IMG/VR virus record: IMGVR_UViG_3300032311_000050
Location: 1 to 22,264 of that record
Strand: one strand, 5' to 3'
From: a virus
DNA length: 22,264 nt
The notes beneath the pieces are model-generated. The model had not been told where the DNA came from. It made no database searches and saw nothing but the letters and a program-made list of their open reading frames with translations. This document shows positions 1-7,117 of the stretch, piece after piece. Both the position numbers and the translations under genes were made by a program. The first letter of the stretch is position 1. Each line of letters opens with the position of its first letter.

Positions 1-269
1 AGTCCTAACTGCCCTTCACCGTTAGCACCCCATGAATATAGTGTGCCAGAAGTTGTAATTGCAAAAGAAGTACCTTGCCCACCAGAAACATTAGCCCAAT
101 TTAAAGAGCCCACTTGTTTTGGTGATGAATAACTTGTTCTATTGCCAAGCCCTAATTGACCCTCTGAATTTAACCCCCAAGTAAATAGGTTGTATAAATA
201 CGAAGACGTCTGAGCCGCTAGAGGATTGAACCCCGGCTTGTTGATCCCAGATACATATCTGAAGCTCAC
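1..269 (-). CDS. RCC1-repeat tail/receptor-binding-like protein, 3' end outside window
   Basis: I read this from the reverse complement. A GTG codon at 269-267 overlaps the TGA of the upstream fusion-enzyme gene (GTGA overlap), and the frame stays open to the window edge, so only about 89 codons are visible. After an N-terminal segment containing KPGFNPLAAQTS, two RCC1 units are visible, with the signatures LFTWGLNSEGQLGLGN and LYSWGANGEGQLG and the linker YSSPKQVGSL. The N-terminus is clearly related to that of the RCC1 gene at 3230-4375 (KPGFNALGPQTS), so this is a third paralogue. RCC1 repeats form beta-propellers. In phages such proteins lie among virion genes, and a role in tail-tip or receptor binding is inference. 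The GTG start is chosen from the overlap and the homology of the N-terminus. Confidence 0.8.
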   Translation of the reverse strand, partial: MSFRYVSGINKPGFNPLAAQTSSYLYNLFTWGLNSEGQLGLGNRTSYSSPKQVGSLNWANVSGGQGTSFAITTSGTLYSWGANGEGQLG

Positions 270-2038
270 GACACCATCCTTAGTTCTACCTTGTTCATGT
301 TCAATCTCTCTTTGATCTTGTTGAACGGAGCATCCCACTCACCAAACACCTCTTGACGGAACAACTTCATGGTGTCGTAGTACGGGCACTTGTCGCCATC
401 AAGGGAATAAAGGTAGTACCCCATCACAGGGATAACCACCCAAGTCTCCACACCCATAGCCGCCGCCAAATGGCTCACGGACGTACATGAACTGATGACC
501 AAATCGCAGGATGCAACAGCGTTTTTAGTCTCTTCCCACGTGCCCAATGGTACTTGTTTTACCCATGTTGGGCAAGCATCCGCACCTTCATCACGCTGTA
601 AAGAAATGAACTCATAGTCTGCGCCCCGCACTGCATCAAACAGCATTTGGTAGGGGAACTTCTTGTTGTGGTCATCCTCAAACTTGCTGTTACCCTGCCA
701 ACGCAGACCAATGCGCTTCTTGTGTCCCTTGATGACAGCAGGCTTGTCGATGTAAGCGTCACCACGTAGGTCGCTCATCTCGTAGCCAAGGTAGTACGGA
801 GCCACCATAGCAAAGCACCAAAAGTCGTGGTAGACGCCAAACTCAGCGCCGTGTTGAACAACAGCAGATACGCCTTCAATCTTGTTGAACAAACCCACCA
901 AAGCGCCTGAACAGCACACTACTACCTTGTTACCCCTCGCAACTAAGTCACGGGCGTAACGCACTTGGTGGATTTGATCGCCAAGGCCGTGATCGCAGTA
1001 CAACAGGATCGTGCCTTTTGTCTTGCCGTCCCACTCTGGGGCTGGGGTGTCTGGGAACTTCTCACCGATGATTCCACAGAAACGCCCTCTGTTCATTTCT
1101 TTATAACCCTCACCGACCTTGCCCTGCTTGAGCAAGTACCAACTACGGTTGTATGCGGCTCGATGGTCGTTGGGACGCTCACTGTTGAGCTTCTCTGAGA
1201 GTCTCCAACCTTCGGCAAAGTCACCCATCTTGCCAGCCGCCACTTGGAGGTCTAGGTCATCCAACTCAGGCATCGTACGTGCGTTGTCATTCCAAAACTC
1301 TGGCTGACAGAATTGGTTGTAGTGGTGCTTTAACAGGTCTTTGGACTTGTCATTGTGCTGTTTAGCCAAGACAGGCTTGACATCGTGCATGCCAGCGTAG
1401 CCGTGTAGGTTCTCGTCGTCTTCCTTGACCGATGAGCCGTCAATGTTGGAGAAATCATAGGCGTATGGCTCCAGACCCAAGAACTCATGGATGCGGTCTA
1501 GTTGACCCTTTGGATCAGCAAGAAGCTTGTCGTATTCAACAAACAGGAAGTTGTCTGGCATGGCTCTGTAGCCTGCATCCAAAGACAGGTAAGCCGCCTT
1601 TAGGTGGTCAGCCAACTGTCCAGAGTACATGAATTTATCTAGGTCATCAGGCTTTGCCACACGCACGAAAGAAGCCATGCAGTCAGGCACAGGGCGCACA
1701 GTAGCGATCACCTTGCAGGGACGGTCAAGCACCTGAGCCATAGCACCCATGATCTGGGGGATAGGCCATCCACGGGACTTGTCAATGATGACAGGCTTGT
1801 CCGTGTCTTCGTAGAAAGCGTCGATGCAACCACGCATTGTCTGCGCGAGCTTCTTGCGTTCGGGGTCGTTCTCGTTCAACAGGCCAGCCGAGTGCCATGT
1901 GTTGGCAAGCCCATCAAGGGCGTGCACAAGGCCAGATGTCGTAGAGACGTGGGTTGCAGGGTTCTGGTTCAGGATAGCCGCCAAGACGGTAGAGCCTGAA
2001 CGTGGAATACCAGAGAGGAAGTGTAGTGTTTTGTTCAT
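266..2038 (-). CDS. Sulfotransferase-TPR-glycosyltransferase fusion protein
   Basis: A 590-residue protein with three parts. Residues 1-250 look like a PAPS-dependent sulfotransferase: the 5'-phosphosulfate loop GIPRSGSTVL is at 10-19, a conserved-looking DKSRGW at 86-91, and the 3'-phosphate signature R115-x7-S123. Residues about 260-320 look like one or two TPR helices (AYNRSWYLLKQGKVGEGY). Residues about 335-580 match the glycosyltransferase domain that follows TPRs in many bacterial proteins (GT9/GT41-like): HGLGDQIHQVRYARDL at 350-365, IGLRWQGNS at 443-451 and DLVISSCTSVSHLAAAMG at 512-529. The predicted activities are sulfate and sugar transfer, on unknown acceptors. The gene sits between two RCC1 genes at the host-contact end of the virion block, so it may modify tail proteins or host surface glycans (inference). 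It is visibly less AT-rich than the flanking RCC1 genes. Confidence 0.8.
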   Translation of the reverse strand: MNKTLHFLSGIPRSGSTVLAAILNQNPATHVSTTSGLVHALDGLANTWHSAGLLNENDPERKKLAQTMRGCIDAFYEDTDKPVIIDKSRGWPIPQIMGAMAQVLDRPCKVIATVRPVPDCMASFVRVAKPDDLDKFMYSGQLADHLKAAYLSLDAGYRAMPDNFLFVEYDKLLADPKGQLDRIHEFLGLEPYAYDFSNIDGSSVKEDDENLHGYAGMHDVKPVLAKQHNDKSKDLLKHHYNQFCQPEFWNDNARTMPELDDLDLQVAAGKMGDFAEGWRLSEKLNSERPNDHRAAYNRSWYLLKQGKVGEGYKEMNRGRFCGIIGEKFPDTPAPEWDGKTKGTILLYCDHGLGDQIHQVRYARDLVARGNKVVVCCSGALVGLFNKIEGVSAVVQHGAEFGVYHDFWCFAMVAPYYLGYEMSDLRGDAYIDKPAVIKGHKKRIGLRWQGNSKFEDDHNKKFPYQMLFDAVRGADYEFISLQRDEGADACPTWVKQVPLGTWEETKNAVASCDLVISSCTSVSHLAAAMGVETWVVIPVMGYYLYSLDGDKCPYYDTMKLFRQEVFGEWDAPFNKIKERLNMNKVELRMVS

Positions 2039-2056
2039 GAGGGTTAGTTTATACGA

Positions 2057-3223
2057 TTACGTTGTGGCAATGCCTAAAGTAGCGGCATATCCAGCCGCTA
2101 TAGATAGCCAGCTTGTTAATGAACCAACTTGTTTTGGTGAAGAGTAATATGTTGTATTTCCTAAGCCTAATTGACCTTGAGCGTTATTGCCCCACGACCA
2201 TAGCGTACCGTCTGTTTTTATGACAGCCGCAAAGTTAGTAAACATTTCTAAACTAGAAGACGAGTTTGACCAAGTAGTGAGTGAGCCAATTTGTTTTGGT
2301 GATGAATAGTTGGTTATGTTATTCAGACCAAGCTGTCCGCTAGTATTTCTTCCCCATGACCATAAAGTTCCATTGGTTTGTGTTGCTACACATGAATAAC
2401 CGCCGCCTTTACTAGATGCCCATGTTGTTAAAGACCCAACTTGTTTTGGGCTAGAGTAATATGTTGTATTTCCAAGCCCCATATTTCCAAAATTATTGCC
2501 ACCCCAAGACCACAAAGTACCATCAGTTTTAACGGCAATTGTGCTTAGCGTTAAACAACTAACAACAGACCAATTGGTGAGTGAGCCAACTTGTTTAGGT
2601 GAAGAATAATTAGTAGTATTTCCAAGGCCTAATTGACCAGAATTATTTCTAGCCCATGACCAAAGAGTTCCGTCTGTTTTAACTGCAACTGTATGATTAG
2701 ATCCACCACTTACGTTACTCCAAGTAGTTAAAACTCCGACCTGAACGGGAGATGATCTTGTTGTTGTGTCTCCCAAGCCAAGTTGTCCAAAACTATTGTT
2801 GCCCCAAGCATATAAAGCACCAGAGTTTGTAATTCCTAAAGCAAAATTACTGCCAGTAGAAACTTTAGACCAGCTTGTTAATGCGCCAACTTGCTTGGGT
2901 GAAGAATAATTAGTAGTATTACCAAGACCAAGTTGCCCAAAAGAATTTGATCCCCATGACCAAAGCGTTCCATCTGTTTTAATTGCGTAAGAATTAAAAT
3001 AATTAGAGGCAATTTTTAACCAAGTAGCTAACGACCCAACTTGTTTTGGGCTAGAGTAATATGTTGTATTTCCTAAGCCTAATTGACCTTGAGCGTTATA
3101 ACCCCAAGAATAAAGTTTTGGCCCAACGACAGGCCAAGTCCCTGCCGCAATGGCAGAGTTCACCTGTTGCATTGTCCAGATGCCTGAGTATTGAACGCCT
3201 GAGATGACTGTTGTTGATGGCAT
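2057..3223 (-). CDS. Seven-repeat RCC1 beta-propeller protein with GIWT-type N-terminal anchor
   Basis: 388 residues. The first 35 contain YSGIWTMQQVNSAIAAGTWP (13-32), a short motif I know from the ends of many phage virion proteins, probably a docking segment. Seven RCC1 units follow, about 50 residues each, each with a W(G/A)xNxxGQLGLGN core, the linker YSSPKQVGSLTTW and a KTDGTLWSW end. Seven matches the blade number of the RCC1 propeller, so a closed ring is likely. Blade four has WARN instead of WGxN, and blade five GNMGLGN instead of GQLGLGN. The repeats are also close at DNA level (47-bp and 41-bp exact copies). The protein is probably a secreted-surface-type virion part such as a tail tip or spike; the binding target is unknown. 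The gene is 18 bp upstream of the fusion-enzyme gene. Confidence 0.85.
   Translation of the reverse strand: MPSTTVISGVQYSGIWTMQQVNSAIAAGTWPVVGPKLYSWGYNAQGQLGLGNTTYYSSPKQVGSLATWLKIASNYFNSYAIKTDGTLWSWGSNSFGQLGLGNTTNYSSPKQVGALTSWSKVSTGSNFALGITNSGALYAWGNNSFGQLGLGDTTTRSSPVQVGVLTTWSNVSGGSNHTVAVKTDGTLWSWARNNSGQLGLGNTTNYSSPKQVGSLTNWSVVSCLTLSTIAVKTDGTLWSWGGNNFGNMGLGNTTYYSSPKQVGSLTTWASSKGGGYSCVATQTNGTLWSWGRNTSGQLGLNNITNYSSPKQIGSLTTWSNSSSSLEMFTNFAAVIKTDGTLWSWGNNAQGQLGLGNTTYYSSPKQVGSLTSWLSIAAGYAATLGIATT
2141..2187. repeat. 47-bp exact direct repeat, copy A (partner 3053-3099)
   Basis: Forty-seven identical bases occur here and at 3053-3099, in the last and first RCC1 units of the same gene. The copies are 912 bp apart, which is 304 codons, so recombination between them would remove six blades without breaking the frame. 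A second exact pair of 41 bp lies at 2433-2473 and 3033-3073, 600 bp apart, also a multiple of three. Confidence 0.9.
3053..3099. repeat. 47-bp exact direct repeat, copy B (partner 2141-2187)
   Basis: Partner of the copy at 2141-2187, in the first RCC1 blade. It overlaps the 41-bp repeat 3033-3073, whose partner is 2433-2473. It encodes the GQLGLGNTTYYSSP core of the blade. Confidence 0.9.
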
Positions 3224-3229
3224 GATGTT

Positions 3230-4375
3230 TTAGTAGAGTAGGGCTATGGTTTGATAACCACCAGCGGCTGTTTTCAGCCACGTTGTCAACGCGCCAACTT
3301 GCACAGGAGATGATCTGTATGTAGTGTTTCCACTTCCAAGCTGACCAGAATTGTTTTGCCCCCAAGTCCATAAAGTGCCATCAGTTTTTGTAACCACACA
3401 AAATCTAACTGCAACAGAACTCTGGCTCCATGTGGCTAATGCCCCAATTTGTTTTGGGCTGGAATAACTTGTTGTATTTCCTAGACCTAGTTGACCTTGA
3501 GCATTTCCGCCCCAAGACCACATCGTGCCATCAGTTTTAATTGCAATACAAAAATTTCCGCCAGCCGATGGTTTAGACCATGTAGTCAATGCACCTATTT
3601 GTTTTGGCGAGGAATATTGAGTTGTATTACCTAAACCCGATTGACCAGTTGCATTAGCCCCCCACGCCCAAAATGTACCGTCTGTCTTAACAGCAAAAGT
3701 TGATGAGCCGTCATATCCTGACGCAGAAACTAATAGCCAATTAGTCAGCGCCCCTATCTGTTTGGGTGATGAGTAGGCTGTAAGATTATTTTGGCCTAAT
3801 TCACCGTTATTGTTTTTACCCCACGACCAAAGAGTTCCGTCTGTTTTAATAGCCGTACTAAATTGATTTCCAGCGGATACATATGACCAATTAGTCAATG
3901 CCCCAATTTGTACAGGGCTAGATTGATTGGCAGTGGCTCCATTTCCAAGTTGCCCTTGACTGGCTCTACCCCAAGACCACAACGTACCATCTGTTTTGAT
4001 GGCTAGTGCATGATTGTCACCTGCTGAAATACTATACCAAGTAGTTAAAGAACCAACTTGTTTTGGCGAGGAATAGCTTGGGGAGTTATTTACACCTAGT
4101 TGCCCATAAAAATTAAACCCCCAAGACCATAACGTACCATCGTTTTTGGTTGCAAGAGTAAAAGATTGGCCTGTTGAAATATTAGACCAATCTGTAAGCA
4201 CCCCAACTTGCTTTGGGGATGAGTAGCTAGTTGTGTTGCCTAGGCCTAGACGTCCGTCGCCGCCGCTACCCCACGCATACAAATACGGGAAATACGTAGT
4301 CACACTCGTCTGCGGCCCGAGCGCATTAAAGCCGGGCTTGACGATACTTCCTAAATTGTATTGGCGTATGCTCAT
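3230..4375 (-). CDS. Seven-repeat RCC1 beta-propeller protein with KPGFN-type N-terminal anchor
   Basis: 381 residues. A short N-terminus with VKPGFNALGPQTS (12-24) is followed by seven RCC1 units whose cores read LYAWGSGGDGRLGLGN, LWSWGFNFYGQLGVNN, LWSWGRASQGQLGNGA, LWSWGKNNNGELGQNN, FWAWGANATGQSGLGN, MWSWGGNAQGQLGLGN and LWTWGQNNSGQLGSGN. This again fits a seven-bladed propeller. It is a paralogue of the next gene downstream, but its anchor resembles that of the partial gene at the window edge instead. Blade surfaces differ most in the loops after the conserved core (for example FNFY, RASQ, KNNN), as expected of a binding face. The gene is only 6 bp from its downstream paralogue. Role as tail tip or receptor-binding protein is inferred from fold and position. 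Confidence 0.85.
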   Translation of the reverse strand: MSIRQYNLGSIVKPGFNALGPQTSVTTYFPYLYAWGSGGDGRLGLGNTTSYSSPKQVGVLTDWSNISTGQSFTLATKNDGTLWSWGFNFYGQLGVNNSPSYSSPKQVGSLTTWYSISAGDNHALAIKTDGTLWSWGRASQGQLGNGATANQSSPVQIGALTNWSYVSAGNQFSTAIKTDGTLWSWGKNNNGELGQNNLTAYSSPKQIGALTNWLLVSASGYDGSSTFAVKTDGTFWAWGANATGQSGLGNTTQYSSPKQIGALTTWSKPSAGGNFCIAIKTDGTMWSWGGNAQGQLGLGNTTSYSSPKQIGALATWSQSSVAVRFCVVTKTDGTLWTWGQNNSGQLGSGNTTYRSSPVQVGALTTWLKTAAGGYQTIALLY

Positions 4376-4382
4376 GCTAACC

Positions 4383-4781
4383 TTAGCTGGCGATGGATTC
4401 GTAACTGATGGTGTATGTGATGCCGCTGGCAGTACCTGATGTCACTGAGATTGAAGTGCCCTCCATCAAGTAAATAGCCGTTGTCTTGTCTACAGCAATC
4501 ACAGACGCACTGGCTGGCACTGCAATCGTAGAGATGACAGGGTAAGCCGTACCGCCCGAAGGTGCGCCGCCTTGAGCCACAGCGCCGTTGCTGTAGATCG
4601 CCACTGTTGCATTCACAGCAGAAGAGCCATTCACGTTTGCGCAAACAATTTGATTGATCTTATAGACCAGACCAGATGCGGCGGTGTTAGCCAACAACAC
4701 AACAGCGGATGTACCACTGGGGGTGTAATACGTTGTCGTGCCAAGAATGGACGTTACGTTGACAATATTTGGATTTGCCAT
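4383..4781 (-). CDS. Small beta-rich virion structural protein
   Basis: 132 residues, low in charge and rich in Ala, Ser, Thr, Val and Gly, with alternating hydrophobic/polar stretches (TYYTPSGTSAVVLLANTAAS, ATVAIYSNGAVA, SITVTSG-like ends) that suggest a single beta-sandwich. This composition resembles phage decoration or fibre-associated proteins and its place between fibre-like and RCC1 genes agrees. An AAGGAA ribosome binding site lies 6 bases before the ATG. I recognise no catalytic motif. Similar small proteins at 6422-7542 and 11311-12145 suggest a repeated use of this type of fold in the particle. Confidence 0.75.
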   Translation of the reverse strand: MANPNIVNVTSILGTTTYYTPSGTSAVVLLANTAASGLVYKINQIVCANVNGSSAVNATVAIYSNGAVAQGGAPSGGTAYPVISTIAVPASASVIAVDKTTAIYLMEGTSISVTSGTASGITYTISYESIAS

Positions 4782-4790
4782 GATGGTTCC

Positions 4791-5378
4791 TTATAGACCG
4801 AATACGATTGAAAATGCAATGGACTTACCAGCAGAAACGCTGGCACTGGGAGAAGAAACCCAAGCCGTCCCGTTAGATGCCAGCACGTTACCAGCAGTGC
4901 CCGGTGTGCTCAGACCTGTGCCACCATTGGCTGCGGGAAGAATGCCGGAAACGTCAGTCGTCAACACCACTGGGTTACTGACAATCTTTACAAAGTCAGA
5001 GCCGTTCCAAGCCACCAAGGCGCGAACGCCAGAGGCAATTGTCACACCTGTCGTTGGGCCAGAGCCGCGAACTACGATTGAACCTGTGCCAGCATTGATG
5101 ACCAAGTAGGCTTTGCTCTGAGCGGGAGCCGTGACGTAGCGGGTTGTAGCACCGTTACTGGCTGTCCACAAAATGACGGCATTACGCGCTTGGTTAGCCG
5201 AGCCGTTGGTTGTCGTGAGCGTTACATCCGCATCGGCAGAAAGTGTCGTTGTCCCCGCAACTGCCGAATCAATCAGGCCTGTAATGGAGTCATTGACTGT
5301 TGTGCCCCAAGTACCTTGCAGGTCACCTGTGGTCGGAAGAGCCAGACCAAGGAGGGGGGAGAAGTTAGTTACTGCCAT
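4791..5378 (-). CDS. Tail fibre-like structural protein
   Basis: 195 residues. The start MAVTNFSPLLGLALPTTGDL followed by GTWGTTVNDSITGLID is typical of a family of phage tail-fibre/baseplate-associated proteins that I know from many siphovirus- and podovirus-like genomes. The C-terminal half holds the common fibre linker ILPAANGGTGLSTPGTAGNV (about 145-164) and LASNGTAWVSS, which occur near the distal ends of phage fibres. Enriched in Thr, Ala, Gly and Val; no enzyme motif. A good AAGGAG site precedes the ATG. It shares the PGTAGxVLxSNG linker with the next gene (5388-5831), which suggests that both belong to one fibre or adhesin assembly. Confidence 0.8.
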   Translation of the reverse strand: MAVTNFSPLLGLALPTTGDLQGTWGTTVNDSITGLIDSAVAGTTTLSADADVTLTTTNGSANQARNAVILWTASNGATTRYVTAPAQSKAYLVINAGTGSIVVRGSGPTTGVTIASGVRALVAWNGSDFVKIVSNPVVLTTDVSGILPAANGGTGLSTPGTAGNVLASNGTAWVSSPSASVSAGKSIAFSIVFGL

Positions 5379-5387
5379 GATGTCTCC

Positions 5388-5831
5388 TTAATCGGCAAGA
5401 ATCCGCATGGCTTGTGCGTAGGCTTTACTGGCTGCGGTAGAGGTTTGCCATGTAGGATCAACCCCCACACCATTTGATACAAGTACCTGTCCAGCCGTTC
5501 CGGGGTCATTTGTCGCACTGACCGAGTATTCTGATGGGTAGGTAACAAACACGTCTTTAGTGCCAGCAGAGAAGTTTAATGCTGATGGCTGTGTCCCTGA
5601 ACTATTGGACAAAACAGTTGTACGCGCCAACGTTGTACCAGAAGAGGTGTACGTACCCACACCAACTTCCCATTCGTTACCAGTCTGCCCAACAATGCTG
5701 TAATAGGTTGTATTGCCATTACCAATCACGGCAAAAGATTGAAACCCTGTGGATGCACCAAGCAGAGTCACTGTCCCCGTACCAGCCGTGGTAGTGGTTT
5801 CCTTTACTCGATTTGCTATTACAAGGGCCAT
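5388..5831 (-). CDS. Tail fibre-like structural protein with PGTAGQVLVSNG linker
   Basis: 147 residues. The N-terminus has RVKETTTTAGTGTVTLLGA (8-26) and GFQSFAVIGNGNTTYYSI, a pattern common in phage tail proteins and probably a beta-domain. The C-terminal part, DPGTAGQVLVSNGVGVDPTW, matches the linker in the neighbouring fibre-like gene at 4791-5378. The ending KAYAQAMRILAD is helical. The gene sits in a run of small structural genes with almost no spacing; AAGGAT serves as ribosome binding site. Predicted as part of a tail fibre or its attachment; the exact partner is unknown. Confidence 0.75.
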   Translation of the reverse strand: MALVIANRVKETTTTAGTGTVTLLGASTGFQSFAVIGNGNTTYYSIVGQTGNEWEVGVGTYTSSGTTLARTTVLSNSSGTQPSALNFSAGTKDVFVTYPSEYSVSATNDPGTAGQVLVSNGVGVDPTWQTSTAASKAYAQAMRILAD

Positions 5832-5840
5832 ATCTAATCC

Positions 5841-6389
5841 TTACACCGTCATTGCAACATTTTGCCAGTTTGGCGTCTCGCTGTCATCTATTGTCGTCCA
5901 ATAAAACTCATCAAACGTCCCAAGTTGACCTCTTGCCGATACACCAGATATCGACACCGTTATTCTAGCCAGCATGATGCCCACTGAACCCGTAGCCACC
6001 ACACCATCTTCAGTTGGGTTGTTAGTCTCAACAACATCCCCCACCGCACCTACAGCTGCAACACCGGTCAGGGCAACAAACCGTTCCCCCATCCCAACAG
6101 TTCCAACCGCCCCAACAGCTACTACACCGTCTTCAGTTGGGTTATTGGTTTCAGTAGCATTACCCACCGCACCAGATGACTGGACTCCACTAAGCCCAAC
6201 TGCGTTTGTTTCTGTAACACTACCTACCGCGCCAGAACCCTGAACTCCCGTAATCGCTGCCGTTACAAGTGGGCTATAGACCACCGTCCCCACAGCGCCA
6301 GAAGCCCCAACCCCCGTAATAGCGACAACAACCGTTTGCCCCGCAAGAGAGGCAAATGGCGCTTCGGCAAATGCGGAGATTCCAAACAT
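5841..6389 (-). CDS. Seven-unit TGVxxxGAVG repeat protein, probable virion protein
   Basis: 182 residues. It begins MFGISAFAEAPFASLAG, an N-terminus I know from other phage structural proteins, and then carries seven units of 19-22 residues with the pattern (I/L)(T/S)GVxxxGAVGxV, starting near residues 24, 46, 66, 87, 107, 128 and 147. Two units share ETNNPTEDGVVA exactly. The C-terminal 25 residues (FYWTTIDDSETPNWQNVAM) are non-repetitive and look like a cap. Such short Val/Gly repeats suggest a beta-solenoid or extended fibre (inference). It sits between fibre-like and beta-sandwich genes, so a tail appendage is likely. Confidence 0.75.
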   Translation of the reverse strand: MFGISAFAEAPFASLAGQTVVVAITGVGASGAVGTVVYSPLVTAAITGVQGSGAVGSVTETNAVGLSGVQSSGAVGNATETNNPTEDGVVAVGAVGTVGMGERFVALTGVAAVGAVGDVVETNNPTEDGVVATGSVGIMLARITVSISGVSARGQLGTFDEFYWTTIDDSETPNWQNVAMTV

Positions 6390-6421
6390 AGCTACTCTAG
6401 CGAGTTACCCCGCTAGTCCTA

Positions 6422-6913
6422 TTAGGTTGTAGCCAGACGAATCAACGCTAAAGTTGTGCTGTTTGTAGGCATAGTCAACGTGAACGTACCCGCAGTTATA
6501 GTCTGTGAACCAAAGGTGTGAACGCTAACAGCCGTATTGCCTTGGGTGGAGTTGTAGAGCAGCACTGTATCAAACGCGGTAGCCAAAGTCACCGCCGTGT
6601 ATGTAATGCTGGCTGAAGGAGTCCAATATGCAACACCTGCCGTAGAAGATGAGTTAGTTGCAGTAACCGCGTTAGCATTAGTTACCGTTACACCACCCGC
6701 AGAATAGCCTGTGCCCGACACTTCGCCGGTTACGGTATACACAGTAGTGGCTGCATTTATCGTAGCCGAAGCTAGATACAAAGCCGCTTTAAACGTGTCA
6801 GTAGTGGGGGCTGTTAAACTGCCGCGCGAAGTCAGCGTAATTGAGCCAAATTGATGTCCGCCATTGAGCAGTTGCCCCATGAACGATGTGCACATTGCTT
6901 GGGTATTTGCCAT
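6422..6913 (-). CDS. Small beta-rich virion protein, paralogue of 7117-7542
   Basis: 163 residues. It aligns by eye with the protein at 7117-7542: both start with a Met-containing segment ending in LLNGGHQF/LMNGTFNF, then FKAALYLASATINAATTVYT versus FYIALYTNAATLDASTTAYT, then GEVSGTGYSAGGVTVT versus GEVVASGYTAGGLALT, and both end in ALIRLATT/AIIRIA. A beta-sandwich virion protein is the best guess. The ribosome binding site AAGGAA lies 6 bases before the ATG. It is one of a duplicated pair separated by a 64-residue gene. Confidence 0.75.
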   Translation of the reverse strand: MANTQAMCTSFMGQLLNGGHQFGSITLTSRGSLTAPTTDTFKAALYLASATINAATTVYTVTGEVSGTGYSAGGVTVTNANAVTATNSSSTAGVAYWTPSASITYTAVTLATAFDTVLLYNSTQGNTAVSVHTFGSQTITAGTFTLTMPTNSTTLALIRLATT

Positions 6914-6922
6914 GATATTTCC

Positions 6923-7117
6923 TTATGTAAGAGATGCTGCTTCAGCAAACAGCGCGGGGGAAGTTTTTAAGCGCACATGCGCCGAACGGTGGACAAGTTC
7001 GCCATCTAGCCAATATTCGACCCAAGTTGTGTATTCAACGTCATTATCAACGAAACCCTCTTTTTTCTCAAGAAGAGATTCGTCCATTTCGCCTTTGGTT
7101 GTGGTTACAAGTGCCAT
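6923..7117 (-). CDS. Small acidic conserved phage protein, unknown function
   Basis: 64 residues, MALVTTTKGEMDESLLEKKE start, then VEYTTWVEYWLDGELVHRSA and a short helical C-terminus. I recall this pattern (short protein with WVEYWLDGELVHRS) from other phage structural clusters next to the same beta-rich neighbours, but no function is known to me. It lies between the two paralogues 6422-6913 and 7117-7542, with its start codon's A shared with the TAA of the upstream gene (TAATG overlap), which implies translational coupling. Confidence 0.7.
   Translation of the reverse strand: MALVTTTKGEMDESLLEKKEGFVDNDVEYTTWVEYWLDGELVHRSAHVRLKTSPALFAEAASLT

Noticed and set aside
1-4375. Regularly spaced DNA repeats of about 150 bp that look like an array
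   Set aside because: They are coding RCC1 units with variable degree of identity, not CRISPR repeats; spacing and open frames explain them fully.
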